64,000 bases of DNA from Nissolia schottii (taxonomy: Eukaryota > Streptophyta > Magnoliopsida > Fabales > Fabaceae): NCBI GenBank assembly GCA_003254905.1, contig QANU01110351.1, positions 132,306-196,305 on the forward strand. The letters run 5' to 3'. The stretch's first letter is position 1. Each line of letters begins with the position of its first letter. Shown here one piece after another: positions 12,825-27,000 of the stretch. The notes under the pieces were generated by a model. It was not told the DNA's origin. It saw only the letters and a list, made by a program, of their open reading frames with translations, and did no database searches. The position numbers and the translations under genes are program-made.

Positions 12825-13410
12825 AGGGCGTTTGACACATTATCTATTAAGATTACCGGTAATCTAGATTATTTGTTAAAAAAATTATCACATTTTAAAT
12901 TATTGGTAATGTTATATTACAATGTTTGGTATGCACAGATAATGTAATTAACAATTTACATTATTACGTTTGAAATATCAAAAGGATTGTAATATAATAA
13001 ATATATTTTACCATAATGCCCTCTTAGCATATAAATAAAATAATAAAATAATAATAAATTAAATAAATAAAAATTACCATAATAATAATAAAATAAAATA
13101 AAAATAATGAAAATTAGTTGGTGTATTGCAGTGATGGTGGTGGTAAAGGTGACAACAACGGTGGTGGTGACAATAGTGGTGAGTAATAGTAATGGTGGTA
13201 GTGGTGGTGATGGTGGCGATTGTAATAGTAAAAATAATGGTTGTGATGGCAATTGCAACAATCATGGTAGTGGAGGCGGATTATGGTAGAGTAATCTAGA
13301 TTACAAGTAATCTTGTCGCACCAAACAAGTTAATGTGAATTACTAAGTAATTTAAAAGTTAGATTACTAATAATCTTAATAGATTACGTACCCCATGACA
13401 AATGCCCCTA
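12825..13410. repeat. MITE with GGT-rich core
   Basis: Left terminus AGGGCGTTTGACACATTATC; inverted right terminus TAGGGGCATTTGTCATGGGG. Inside both, matching stretches such as ATCTATTAAGATTA and TAATCTAGATTA occur in inverse orientation, including the inner arms GTAATCTAGATTA near 12863 and 13290. The centre (13125-13275) is a run of GGTGGTG and GGTGAT triplets that creates meaningless Gly- or His-rich frames on both strands. The inverted ends and small size fit a non-autonomous DNA transposon. The superfamily is not clear, because no 3-, 8- or 9-bp target duplication could be fixed. Confidence 0.6.
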
Positions 13411-15770
13411 AACTTTTCTTTTGCATTATTTTCATTAGAGAATACTAGTCCGAAATTCAAACTTTTGTAGGGTTTTTACGGTTTGATTAAATGCCAATGG
13501 TCTTGGAGAGTTATTGATATGGATTGTGAATAATTTTTAGCCGAGAAAATTAGGTATAACTAACAAGAAAATGTCAATATGATGATAAAAGAAACTCGTG
13601 ACAACCGAGAAAATATTGTTCCACTAGACAATTTTCTTAATTGGTTTCAAGATTTTTTAAGAGTTACGCTTTTTTATTTGAAAATTTATATTTACTTCTT
13701 ATAAGTCGAAGAGAATATGTTTATTTTTATTAGAGGTATAATTGGATTAATTAGATTGTTAAAACTTTCGCATTTCAGTTTTCTCTCCATTCTCTCCGCC
13801 CTTTTACCAATTTGTAGTTCTTTACCATTAATTTCTAAAATTTTCAATCATAAAAAGGGTGCCACTTATATACTATAATACTATAATATTAGTATATTGA
13901 ATAATTAATTGATATAACTCAACCTCAAAAGCTAGTTTAAAGAGAGATGATTATTTTGGACTTATAAGCTGCGTTTGATATTAGGAACAAGGCAGAGAAA
14001 AAAAGATATGATGATGTAAAATTCTTATATTAGTTTATAATTTATTGAAACTGTGATAGAAAGAATAGAAAATTTTTGCTTGAGGTGACACAAGATTGAG
14101 ATATGGAAGGACATAGATTTACTATATCTCTACTCTTATCTTATTTCTAGCACCAAATAGTGTCATAAAGATATAAAGATTATCTAGATCTTACCTCTAA
14201 GTAATGTAAAACTTTATATATCAATGACAGTAAAAAATAAATATAAAAAAGAAGAAAATTTTGTAAAATTTATTTGTGAAGAGAGAAAAATAGAACTTTA
14301 TGATTTGGGACCATGAGAGTTTAAAGGCCTTTTACTTACATTCTGAATGAATGAATCATTAAAGGGTTGGTGCAGCCTAATTAATGTGAATGCTGAACGT
14401 ACAACTGTAAACCTATTCAATACATTGATGAAATGTTCAAACAACACATCTCCCCTATTTCAAGAAAATTAAATTTCTGATTTATCACCCATGCTTTGGT
14501 AAAATGCTAACCCAATACTCATGTTTATTAAAAAAGTTGATTTTTTTTTTATCAATAGTGTAATTTAATTATGTATTGTCGTATAAATAAAGTGGTTGAA
14601 TCTTACCTTCACTATTTTTAAACTCTTTAATATAATAACACGTGATTGAATGATTATATAAAACTTGTAAGTCTTATATTGTTTAAAATACTTGCATGAT
14701 TAAGTTAGTTTAATTTAATGGATTTTAAATTATCTCTCTAATTATCTTTTCCCAACAATTTAAAAAACTGATTAAACTGAATTTTAATTTAATTTTTAAC
14801 TAAACATTATTTAATTACAAACAAGTTTATTTTTATATTAAGGTAATTAGCTGATAAGCATTGAAAAAAGATAGCCAATTAGTTGTATTTTATACTATGA
14901 TAACTTAATTTTCTTAGTTCTCAGACACCTGTTACCCCCCATGTATTGGCATTCAAAAATTTAAATGAACATTTAAATTTTGAATAAAATAACCTAATAT
15001 AATTTATGGAAAAGAAACCTCACATATATAATGTACAAAAGAAGAGAGTAATCCTATCTTATCTCATTAATTTGCTTGAATATGGTACATATATAACATG
15101 AAATATTGTTGTGATATATTAATATTAGAAATTTAAATAAATTAAACTATCTTACTAAGGTACAAGAAAAAGAAAACAACAACATTTAATCTTATCTTAT
15201 TATTATTTATTTAGAGTTAGTTAACCTTGGACACTTGACGAAAATCTGTCATAAACAAGAGGTGAGTATAATTGTTTAACTTTTATTATTTTAATATTTT
15301 TATAAATAATTATTTATTTCTTACTTTTAAACAATATTAATTATTTTTTTATCATATTTCTATTAAATAAACTTATTAAAAAGATAATACATGAGAGAAA
15401 ACATAAAAATGAATGCATTAAATTGTTTTTATAAAAATATGATAATTGTCGATCATTATTTAAAGTGAATAATTAATTAAAAAGAAAAGAAATAGTAATT
15501 TATTCACTCTCCCAACAAACAAAGACATACACGCACCCGTATGGCCCCATCAATCATATCATACGGTCAACCAAACCTCTTAAAATCTCTCTCTCTCTCT
15601 ATACATCATGTATCCGTATACACTCTCTAGACACGTACTCTCTCTACTCTAGCCCTCTTGAAAAATAAAAGGAAAAAAAATAGAAAAAATGAGCTGGAGG
15701 GGAGATTCCGTGTGTGGAAATTGAGCTGTAAAGGAAAGCCCTTTCGCAACTATCACTGTAATTTAACTCA
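13411..15770. other. Upstream region of CYP707A, no other gene
   Basis: About 2.4 kb of AT-rich sequence upstream of the CYP707A gene. A (CT)n tract at 15588-15600 and TCTCTCTA words near 15637-15650 precede the core promoter. ACGT cores occur near 15630 (ACACGTACTC) and could bind bZIP factors, but I cannot show this. Confidence 0.4.
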
Positions 15771-15775
15771 TTAAC

Positions 15776-15788
15776 CCTATAAATACCT
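15776..15788 (+). promoter_or_regulatory. Probable TATA box of CYP707A
   Basis: CTATAAATAC lies about 140 bp upstream of the CYP707A start codon, within a stretch with no other promoter-like motif. Transcription would begin near 15810, followed by a 5' leader with a (CA)n run at 15823-15838 and a purine-rich segment before the ATG. Confidence 0.6.
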
Positions 15789-15920
15789 CAAACATGTTCC
15801 CCTTTGTTTTAGTACTCACTCACACACACACACACACATATCACATACAACACAACGCAAGCCCCCCAAAAAAAAGAGGAGACCAAAAATATTATTGCCA
15901 CAATTAGAGCAGAGGGCATC

Positions 15921-18332
15921 ATGATAATGGAGCTAAGCACCCTGCTATTCTTCTTGGCTCCTTTGCTCTTCTTCATTGCAGCAGTTCTCTTGTTCAATTC
16001 ACTCACCAAATCCAATTGTTCCAAAGGGGGGAAGGAATTGCCTCCACTCCCTCCTGGCTCCATGGGTTGGCCTTACATAGGTGAAACCTTCCAAATGTAC
16101 TCTCAAGACCCTAATGTCTTCTTTGCCTCCAAAGTCAAGAGGTTCACACCCACCCATCCACTTATGTTGGTTAATCTATGCGTTGTTCACAATTTGATCA
16201 GTTAGAAATAGAAGACGAATAACTTTTCCTCCTTTTTCTTTCTTTCTGCATAGGTATGGCTCAATTTTCAAGTCCTACATTTTGGGTTGTCCTTGCGTGA
16301 TGATTTCAAGCCCAGAAGCAGCAAAATTTGTGCTAAACAAAGCGCAGCTATTCAAGCCAACGTTCCCTGCAAGCAAGGAGAGGATGTTGGGAAAACAAGC
16401 CATTTTCTTCCACCAAGGAGACTACCACGCCAATCTCAGGAGGCTCGTCCTTCGCACCTTCATGCCCGAAGCCATCAGGAACATCGTCCCCGACGTTGAA
16501 TCCATCGCACAGAGCTGCCTCCAATCGTGGCAAGGGAACACGATCACCACTTTCCTCGAAATGAAAACCGTAAGCACCCCTCTAAAAAACAGAGTACTCT
16601 GTATCCCCTGTTCTTATATAAATAATAAAATGAAAATAAAAATACAATCTTTTCGTTGATTTCTATTGTGATTTTGGCAAATAAATAATGAGTTTTCGTT
16701 CTGTGATGCAGTTCACCTTCAACGTCGCGCTCCTTTCGATTTTCGGGAAAGACCAAGTTCTATATAGAGAGGATCTGAAGAGGTGCTACTACACCCTCGA
16801 GAAAGGGTACAACTCGATGCCGATAAACCTGCCGGGGACCCTGTTCCACAAGGCGATGAAGGCGAGGAAGGAGCTCGCTACGATGGTGAAGCAGATCATC
16901 TCAAAGAGGAGGGAGATGAAGGAAGAAAATTGTTACAATGACTTGTTGGGTTCGTTCATGGGGGAGAAAGCAGGGCTGAGTGATGACCAGATTGCAGATA
17001 ACATAATTGGAGTCATCTTTGCCGCACGTGACACCACGGCTAGTGTGCTTACGTGGATTCTCAAGTACCTTGCTGAGAATCCCTCTGTCCTTCAGGCTGT
17101 CACCGTGAGTATCTTGTCTGGGTCCCACCCACCCTTTTTTTTCTTTTATACCCTTCCATTTGGTCAATTTATAGTTCTTACTCTTAATGGCACGTGGGCT
17201 TTGCAGGATGAGCAGGAATCCATATTGAAGAGCAAGGAAGAAAGCGGAGAAGAGATGATGGGCCTGAATTGGGTAGATACCAAGAAGATGCCAATAACTT
17301 CAAGGGTCATTCAAGAGACTCTAAGGGTAGCCTCAATTTTGTCCTTCACCTTCAGAGAAGCAGTAGAGGATGTTGAATATCAAGGTCAATAACCAAATCT
17401 TATATGATATGATGCCATTTTGGTTTTTTCACTAAGAATTAGATTTCCCTTTTCCTAAGTTGTGTTCACATATTTTTGTGTTTCACTGCTTTTTCCTTTT
17501 CTTCAGGGTATCTTATACCAAAGGGGTGGAAAGTGTTGCCACTTTTCAGAAACATACACCACAGTCCAGAAAACTTCAAAGATCCAGAAAAGTTTGATCC
17601 TTCAAGATTTGAGGTAATTATTGTAGTGCAGAACTTATGCATGGCTTTGCTTTAATTTCCTTTTGTTGCCATTCACATGTGATTCCAAAATCAAGAATTT
17701 GACAAGTTTCTGTCAATTATTTAATTTTGGCCAGGTGGCTCCAAAACCCAATACCTTTATGCCATTTGGCAATGGGACCCATGCATGTCCTGGCAATGAG
17801 TTAGCAAAGTTGGAGATCTTGGTGCTTCTGCATCATCTTACCACAAAATACAGGTTGGTAAACTTGGATTATCACCAAATGGCAATCTCATTGCTACATT
17901 TTTAACAAGTAATGTTATTTAAATAATGACATGCAGACATATTTTTTAAAGTGAGAAACTTAAAAATATATACTTATTTTAAGAAAAATGCATGTCTAAC
18001 ATTATTTGATTTAATAATCAAATAAAATACAGATAATGTTCTTGGTCTAAGTTGTCAATAGTATTATTACTTTTTAATAGTCACATGCATTGAGTAGAGA
18101 GATATTCCAAAATAGGAAACGTTTAGGATGATGATTCTAGTTGTAGCTATGCTAATATTTCCAAACTTAGATATGTTTAAGAATGATGATGATGTTGATG
18201 ATTCTAAACATAGCTCCTATTATTATTTGTTTGTGCAGGTGGTCAGTGGTAGGTGACAAAAATGGAATTCAATATGGCCCTTTTGCTCTTCCCTTAAATG
18301 GCTTGCCCCTTACATTACATCCCAGAAAATAA
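15921..18332 (+). CDS. CYP707A: Abscisic acid 8'-hydroxylase, cytochrome P450 CYP707A
   Basis: Endoplasmic reticulum P450 that hydroxylates ABA at C-8', the first step of ABA breakdown to phaseic acid. Seven coding exons with GT-AG introns: 15921-16141, 16254-16569, 16712-17104, 17207-17384, 17507-17613, 17735-17853, 18239-18332. They join in frame to 475 codons plus stop, normal for the family. Visible in order: an N-terminal membrane anchor (about residues 8-26), the proline hinge PPLPPG, the I-helix AARDTT (273-278, the form typical of CYP707A), ExxR as ETLR (347-350), the family stretch FREAVEDVEYQG, FDPSRF, and the haem loop PFGNGTHACPG with Cys423. ATG 15921 is followed two codons later by a second ATG, and either could start the protein. 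Nothing looks broken. The subfamily is secure; the numbered paralogue cannot be told. ABA-inducible expression is known for the family but not shown here. Confidence 0.95.
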
Positions 18333-21300
18333 AATAATATTAAAAACCAAGAAGGCAGAGAGTCAAGCCAACCATGGTGGTATCAACAGCTTTCTAAAGA
18401 TGGGAAGGATGGTTTCAAAAGCTACCACCAGATTTGGTCTATAAACTAAGAGAGAAGAAATAATGAAGAAAGAGACCATAGAGCAAATGCATAACAAGAC
18501 AAAAGGGAAATCTAATCTTTTTTCCTTTTCCTACTTTTGGCCAAGAGAGACACCACCCGAAAAGGGGAATTCCTATGATGATTGATCATAGGAAATCCAA
18601 GTGTACAGAAGAGGTTTCCATAGGCAGGGCAGATTAATATTGAGATTTTTTTCCACTTTACTTTTTTTTTTTACATTTTGATTTTTTTTATTTTTCAATT
18701 ATGTGGAGGAAAATTATTGGGTTGATGTATTGAGCTTACTAGTTTTGTTGTCCATAATAAGAATGCCAAAAGGCAAAGCAATGAAAAATTAATGTTGATG
18801 AAAATATTCCTTTTCTTTTAAAGTTATCATCTTTTTCTCGTTCTCCATCAAGTGTGTAATTATGTACTCTAGCAATGAAGTATTAAGAACTTGCACATAG
18901 GGCGGCAACAACATCACTTAAGTTGTCTCATTATACAAGATTGGTTATATGAATCAGATCACGTTATAATGTTTGGTCAAAAATTATGTTTATATTCAAG
19001 TCATTAACATCTAAATTTTTTCTAATAATTTTAAGGCATTAACTGGGATATATGGCGAACTCAAAAAAGAAATTAAAGAAATAAAAATTAAAAAAAGTGA
19101 TAATTTGAAATAAACAATTTCATTAATTTCGTGCTAATTTTAATGGCTCACGGCACTGCTGAGTAGATTTGGGGATCATATGTTTGTTTCCCATCATCCA
19201 AACATGCAATCAACGGCTTCAAAATTTGACTAATATGGATTTGGTCATATGTATAGCAAATCAATCAACTATCAGCATATCCTACACATGGTTGCTTCTC
19301 AATCGTAGATAATAATAAATCGAATTAGAATTGCTTTTGCATTTCATCTGAAACTATCTATGTTTTTCTTCAATATATCCTTAGATATAGTTATATCTTA
19401 GAATGCTGATTGTGTATTACGTATATAATTAACTCCATTCTCGTGTAGTACTTCTACTCATACAAATATAAAGAAAATGTTGTTATAAAGTAACTCAAGC
19501 TAGAAGTGAGGTTACTCGAACACAGTAGATGGATAAAGAGACGCTCAACGCAAATTCTAACACTAATTTTCAGGTGCATGTGAGAGGCAACATGGTGTAC
19601 ATTTTGACGCTCAAGTAAGCATAAAGATTAGATGAATATTCTAGGATTGGAATAAGTATACTTAGTGACTCTAGGTTAGTGTATTTTTATAATTGAGTTA
19701 AGTTCGCTTGTTTGAGATAGAGTTGTGGGAAATTCGAATAGTTGTTTCCCTTGTCTCAGAGGCTTATCCACCTTACTTATTTTAGAGTTGGTTACACAGT
19801 CTGTTAGGGACGTCCAAGAGAGCACGAAGTTCCAACTACCAAGTTTGGCTAAGTCGGGTCTTGGGTCTTGGGCATACGGCCTCAAGCATACCTGGTGGGT
19901 TGTTCTCCTCTTGGACTTGTAGTGCGACCTCCTATTAGCATAAGTGTCGGGAGCTGGTCTCTTAGACTGACAAGGGTAGGTGGGAAGGTGAGCTCCAGCT
20001 TCTCCTTTTTGTGAGCTATAGTCCCCTTGAACTTGTACCTTTAACCTGTAACCATAGTAAACCTGTTTTGCAATCATCTCATTTGTTTTTCTTAACAACT
20101 TCAAAGATCAAAATCAACAAGTGCGCAAGTCAATTGGTCAAAATGCTGTTTTATCTTAATCAGAAGTCTTAAGTCTGAGACTTTAATATGTAGTTGCATC
20201 ACCTTTGGTTTCGATAAAAAAAATTCCAAACATCAGAACTTATTTTCACTTGTTTTCAATTTCTATTTTCAAACTCTACGCAGTTAGTGTTTCCAAAGTT
20301 GTGCTAATGAGCATATATCATAGTTATGTGATTTTCTATCCTTCACTTATTGAACTTGCACAACTCATCTCATTTTGATTAATGCAATTTGAAAGTCTAG
20401 AATCACACTAGTTTTTGTATAATCAAATCACGGCACCGCAAAACAAAGCATGATTCAGCCCAAGGAGCTGGAAAATGACAGAAGCCCGAAAAGAAATGAG
20501 ACAAAATTATAGATTTAGACATTAATTTTGGTGATGTTTATGTACCCAAAAAAAAAAAAAATTTGGTGATGTTTGGCCATCACAAAACAAGAAATTATAT
20601 TGGTTGTGATAAAGGTTGGAACACAGTCCCAACTAATATTTGTTATATTAAGTAAATAACCTTAATGAATTATCGAAATTTAGAAAATTTTGTCACTCAA
20701 AAAAAATTTAAAAATTTAAAATCCATGCTGATGTAAACAAATCAGATTATAACACTTAATACATTTAAATGTCATAATAAATTCCAGTCGAATTATGTAT
20801 TGTCTAGGTCCTTCCAATTTTCTTGAATGTTATAGAAGATTTCTCAATATAAAATTCATTTATATATATATAAATGAAAAAATTAAGAAAACAAGATAAT
20901 ATCCCAATTATGGTTATCAATCGATCTAGACATTAACTTTCATATCAAACTTTTGAGCAACTTTTTCAATAAAAACTTTCTACCATCATTTTCATGCTAA
21001 CCATCACCTAAGAGTATAGTACTGATTGAATATTCAATTTTGTCAGTATATATACCCTGATATCTCATGATCATATAAACAAATGTGTTATATGAGTCCC
21101 TCTCAACTTTAGAGAGGGTAACTGCTGAGATATCAAATTTTCAATAAATTAATATGAAAAACCCAGTCTATGTAGACTTATAGTTTTGATAAGAAGGGGA
21201 GAAGGGGTTACCATAATCTACCACAAGATCAAGAGAAAATGAAGTTTGTCTATTCTTATTTCCACAAAAGAAATTACACATGGCCACATTGTGCATTTTT

Positions 21301-22635
21301 CATGCATGAAGCGGTTGAATTTCAATCACATGTCCTTTTCCTTAGAAGCCACCTTTACAATATCAGAAATAATTTAATTGTTATATATGTATTGTGAATG
21401 TAATAAAGTTTTACATCATCATTCAATCATATTTTGTTGTATGTGAACTTTTGAGATAATGTGAATGTAAAATTTAATCACTTTTATAAATGTGATAATA
21501 CATATTAAATGATAGTGTAAAACTCTTATATACTACCAACGCATAGAAATTAAATCTTATAAAAAAATATATATACATGACAAGACTTTTCCATATATAA
21601 ATTATAAATCTTGGCCAAAAATGTTGACTCAGGAGTTATGCATCTCTCATAATAAGAGCACAAGTGTCTCACTTATGTTCTCTTATGTTGTTGTGAATTA
21701 ATTGTAAGATGTTGAAAGATACTTAAAGGTACATTTCAAATCCATTACAGCTATATAGAGGGAACTCATTCAAGTTTATCCACAATTTAGTTCCTTAGGC
21801 GAAAATTTGCCCCCAAAAGAAATGTTCAAATTACATACACTTTATTTAATGATTTTGTTTTCTTTTGATCTTGGGGTGTCAAGTGAACTTAATTATCTTT
21901 TGGTACATGAATGAATCCAATTCAAACCATGGAAAGTCAATTATATATCATTTTCGTTAAAAAAAAAATGTAGTTTAAGATTAGCATGAAGTTGACTATT
22001 CAATTATTTTGAATGTCAAAGAACTAAGCAGAGGATGAACAAATATCCACGTATAAAATAAAGGTTGAAAAGTTTGTTCATGAAAGTAGTGCACAATTAG
22101 GCATGTGGCAGTTGGAGAGTTTAAGCATTAACTATTTTAGACCATTATCCATTTAACTATAATTCCTATGGTTTCGACAAATGTTGTACGTAGAGCTTAG
22201 GTATAATAAGTTTTTAACAACTTTGTATACTTGTAACAAGATAAATATAGATTGATAATGTAATAAATATGTTATCCATGGTCTATTACATATTTTAAAC
22301 CGTACATGATGATTGATTTTAAAAACATTCAAAGTATCAGCATATGCAATGTATATGAGAGGTCGGAAGAATTAAAAGGAAAAGTTGTAAGGGTAAATTG
22401 CCCATGTTTGAAATTAAGGAAGAGCATTTCCACCATCTGAAAAACGTTGCAGGATGGTCCTATGTTTTGGCTTGTATGTACTTTGTACTTAATGCAATAA
22501 TGGTAATGAGCTGTCATATAGTCACGGGAGTGATAGTGATAGGCAGAGATTAATGTTATTTGTTTCACTTATTAAAACATCTTTAAAATGATATGAAAAT
22601 GTACCTTCAACATTAGTTTAAAAAATAAATGAAGA
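18333..22635. other. Intergenic; possible LTR remnant at 19480-20110
   Basis: The 3' end of CYP707A is followed by about 4.3 kb without a supported gene. At about 19480-20110 the base composition becomes more GC-rich (CTCAGAGGCTTATCC, GGTCTTGGGCATACGGCC, AGCTCCAGCTTCTCC). A 142-codon minus frame lies at 19676-20104, but it matches no domain I know. Composition and isolation suggest an old LTR-retrotransposon non-coding piece, without LTR ends or duplication to prove it. The rest is AT-rich. Confidence 0.35.
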
Positions 22636-22645
22636 CTAGACATCA

Positions 22646-23339
22646 TGGTTATCAAACTCGAGAGTTTAAGTAAACTCGTGGAGCCTCCATAAACTCGGAT
22701 TGTAAACTCGTATGAGTTTACCTATTATTAAAAAAATATTTTAAAAAATTATTATGCTACAAAAATATATTTAATAAAACTTAAAATTCATAAATACATT
22801 TACCTCCATAACAAAGCACAAATAAAGATGAAATATATGAGTTCTAAGTTCAATTCATACATAATACATATAACATAATACATAGTATTGACTACTGAAC
22901 ATCACAAGAAGCGAGTTTGTGACAATGATGTCTTCAATTTAGAACACTAAAGCACAAATAGCAATGCAGAGGTCACGCACCCTGGTGGGAAAGATCTCTG
23001 AGCAAAGGATGAAATACATACGACAAGCAACGACGGAGCACAACGGAGCACGATTGTAGGCGCAACTGTAAATGATAACTCTAAAATACTTAAATGACCT
23101 AAATCTAAAAACTCATAGATATGCAAAACAATATCAAACTTGTTTTGTCCCTAAAAAAAAAAACTGCCTTTGTGGTAAACTCGCGATTTTACCCGATTTT
23201 ATGCGATTTTACCCGATTTTACCCGAGTTTACCCGATTTTACCCAGAAACGAGTTTACATGCGAGTTAGCTCGATTTTACTACCTAAACTCGTAAAATCG
23301 TACGATTTTACGAGTTAAAAAGCGATTTTGATAACTATG
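22646..23339 (-). mobile_element. Short Pack-MULE derivative, 694 bp, 10-bp target duplication
   Basis: CTAGACATCA occurs at 22636-22645 and 23340-23349, directly flanking the element. The ends are inverted: GGTTATCAAACTCGAG on the left and, inverted, AGTTATCAAAATCGC on the right. The subterminal parts are packed with AAACTCG and CGATTTTACC words. Read on the minus strand it is colinear with the larger element at 44680-53653, including CATCGTGCTCC-type words and the shared stretch at about 22855-22935. Within 22902-22931 the minus strand retains the start of the captured sugar-transporter exon (codons reading DIIVT, then NSL). The rest of that exon has been deleted. No transposase is present. 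Confidence 0.8.
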
Positions 23340-23349
23340 CTAGACATCA

Positions 23350-24033
23350 AGGCCGATAAATAAAATTTATCTATAGTGCATAAAATTGAAAGGAGACAGC
23401 GTTAATATTGGCCAAATCAACGTATCTTTAAGGTGATTGACATAGAGAAATGTTTTTAAAACTTATTGTACAAACATGGTATTATATTGACGTGAGTTTG
23501 AAGGAGTATATAAAACAATGCATTGCACGTTGTATCAAAACGACAGAGATTTTGCGTATATATATTTATAAGCGAGAAAAATGTTGTTTAGTGTTAAAAT
23601 ATGATGTTGAAATAACTTCCTTAGTAGATATATAAGCAAAGCAATGACGTTCATCATGTCATTGTATGTCAGAGGACAAATTAGGAATCCATCATCCATC
23701 ATATCACACAAACACACCACTATTTACTAAAGGCCCAATCAAAGAAGACCAAATGCCAACCAATGCTCCACACAAGTACAAAGCTTGCAAAATGTGTTTG
23801 ACTCAAATGAAAAAACAAAAATGCTTACAGAAGGCATTACTGAAGCAAGAGGAGAAGAAGAAATAAGCCACTTTGGAATTACACGGAGTATTTGGATCAC
23901 TAATAATGATTCTATACAGAACAGAGGTACTTAGCTAAGATTACCTCGTGAATATTTGAATCTTCATAAGCATAGGAATTGACCCACAAGAGGATGAACC
24001 TTGCTCAATTTACAAGACTAGACAGGTTATGCA
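23350..24033. other. Intergenic spacer
   Basis: About 0.7 kb between the small MULE and the 3' end of the NNF1-like gene. It probably includes the 3' UTR of that gene near 24000. No exon or repeat was recognised. Confidence 0.4.
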
Positions 24034-27000
24034 TCATAGATTCCCATCACTGCTGTTGGCGCCATAATTTGAATTCATGCTTCTGAACTGCTAAATAGAC
24101 ATATAACAAAATCAACAAAATTAGACACCCTGTCAGCCAAAAAAAGAACCATGAATAATAAGATATCAACATAATTAACTTTTTGACCAATTGAATGATT
24201 TAAAAGGAAGTTGAGAAAATTTTAACCTTCTCAACAGCCTGTGAAGCACCAGACAAGACTTGTCTGCCTTCCTTAAGGACTTGCAATAGTGCGCGGAGCA
24301 TTTGATTATGTTCCTCTCCCTAACAAATAACACGGTGATTGATTAGACAATGAAAGCAATTAAGCCTTGTCCTACTAGGTGGGGTCAGCTACATGAATCA
24401 GATAACGCCATAGTGTTAACATGGTGATTAGACAACCGGATAAATTCATTTTTGAATTTTTCAAAGCTCAAGACTGAACTTTCACCCCTATATACACATT
24501 GCATATGATTTTGTGCATGTTAAAGTGATTTAAATTCACAATCACAAGCCTATCAACGTGTTTTCTTTGTAACATTGGACTGTATGTAGAGGAGGTCTAG
24601 ACAAAAAGACTAGCATTGTTTGTGTTTTAGTTAACTTTCAGCATAATTTGATGAGGATGCATTCAGCCACTATATCTATACTCACCAACTGCACCATATG
24701 CATTAGATTCTGAATTTCATTCTTCTTTGCCGCAGACAGATTCTCAGCAACATCCATAATGTTACTCCTGCATTTGTATCAATGCTTCTCCATTGAGTTC
24801 AAATAATCAACATATTGTAATAGAAATGGCCAATAAATAATAAGATAAGCAGGCAAATTGAATAAATATCTCTTGTAAGAAATAATCATCACAAGTTCCC
24901 AAATCTTAAGGCAGGCAAACTCTATCAGAATAGACAGAATAGACAGAATTTCATGAGGTTGAAGAATTTTTTAATCAACTTAACCTTCATTAATTGTTAA
25001 ATTGAAGGCTAACATTAGTAATAGGATATAGTTTTTGTTGTTGATATAACCATCTCAAATGTAATGGTACATATAATTGTATTAACTATTTAAGTTCAGG
25101 GCAAAATCAGACAATACCTATCCGAAAACAAGGGATCCAGATCTTGTTCTTCCACGATCTCCTCTACCGCATCAAGAGTGGTTCTGACCTACACAAAAGA
25201 TTAAATTGAAATGACAGACTAATAAGAAGATATGTGATAGGAACCTGGTATTTACTCAAACATATAGACTGAAAATATTGTTTATTAATGAAGGAACTGA
25301 TATTTCCAATGGGGAAATTCAGTCTCAGAACCAGAAACAACAAGTAGAAAAGCAGAAAAAGTAAAGAGAACAAATAAAGAACAAGTCTTGGTATTAAGGG
25401 GCCCTTAGCCCTCCTAGTTCCTCTTAGCTCTTGCCTACTTCTTCTGATCAAGTCTTTCCCCATGTATAGCTAGCTGCAATAGCCCCTCTTTTCTCTGTCC
25501 TAGTCATCCCATAATTTCTCTATTGTTTTCACTCTATAATTCCTCCCCATGTAATTTCCTGATTATTTTCCTGCTGTCCTCGCCTATAATTCCTCCTCTA
25601 TGTGATTCCCTCATTAATTTCTCTGCTGTCCTCATTTATTCCAGCTGAGTCACAACTTGGATTAGGGTCATTTCCTTTCTTTCTAGTGTAGACTTCAAGA
25701 TTACAGGGGTACTAACAATTTTATAGAATTGCACGTATATGCCCTTCTTTCTCAATTTAAAGTTTCTTGTTGGCTTGCCAACAACTTTTTCTAGCTGACA
25801 CCCTCCTAGGCCTCGCGATCAAGTTACATAAAAGAGTTCATACTTTCACTTGAGTACGAGGGTGTAAGTGTGAATGGTTCCAACACTTTGAAGGTATGGC
25901 AAAAATTCATAAAAGAATATTCATATGGAATTAAATGACAAATTGCTCATTAATTGTTCATTGCAACCGTTATGGATAATTGAAACTTTGGTACTTTAGT
26001 ATGGCCTGATAACAATGATGGCCCATTTTTTGGGTTCCTGAAAATTAGGCAATAGTTTAAAAGATAGCTCAATTTTGAAAGCCTAACTCTACCACACTAA
26101 GCGAATGCTAAGCAACCTAGATACAAAAGTTTTATCAACAATGACAAAGTAAAACAACAGCCCAGCTATACCTGTGTTCGAAGAGAGATTGACGCAAATT
26201 CCTCCTGTAAAAATTAATTGGCAGAGCATTTAGAATTCACACTTTTAAGTTTTATCATATTAATATGAAATTCTTAGGTGCTAAAGTGCTTCTAATGTGT
26301 ATAAAAATACAGCCCCCTCCCCCCTCTCAAACTCAGAGAGAAAGAGCACAGAAATGTACAAGTACAACAAATCAAAAGACCAATTTGTGAAAAGAAATAC
26401 AAGAAAAGATTTACACGTCTGTTGCATAATTATTTACGAGAATTTTCAAACAGGAACCTTAATTTCAGTTTCATTTTTAGTTTAGAACCAAAAACAATTT
26501 GTTTTTAAAAGGTACTCCCTTATATCTGAAGGAATTAACTGAATTGGGTGTGATATTTTTATGCACTTTTGTTGCAGCTAAATTCTAAAGCATTCATTTC
26601 TAACTAACACACATTTTAAGAAAATAATATAGTTCACAGACTAAAAAACCATAGAAAACAAGTTATTACAAAGTATGCGAAATAGTAAAGCATCAGGCTT
26701 TTAGCTTAAGAAATAGGAACAATTAAAAGGAAAAACATCAGAGGAGATGTTCAGATAACATCTTCAATTGTTGCGTGAGGCATTCCAATGAAGTACTCAT
26801 TTTAGAGATGGGGCAGGTTCTGTATCTGACAATACTACCAAGATCAGCAAAGTACAACAAACGTACCTCCATGTTTTCATGCAAAGAAGTAATGACCTGA
26901 AAGGTTTGATAACATAAAAGGAAATCAGCTAACAAATAGAGGAAATTTCAATCATTTCTTGACACTTAGCCTTTGAAACATAGAAGAAAGGAATTCTTAG

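Noticed and set aside
12956..13289. Gly-rich and His/Thr-rich frames on both strands
   Set aside because: Produced by the GGT-triplet core of a MITE; no splice sites, start context or conserved domain.
19676..20104. 142-codon minus-strand ORF
   Set aside because: No domain recognised, low-complexity Lys/Arg/Thr content, and no splice partners; probably chance within an old retroelement piece.
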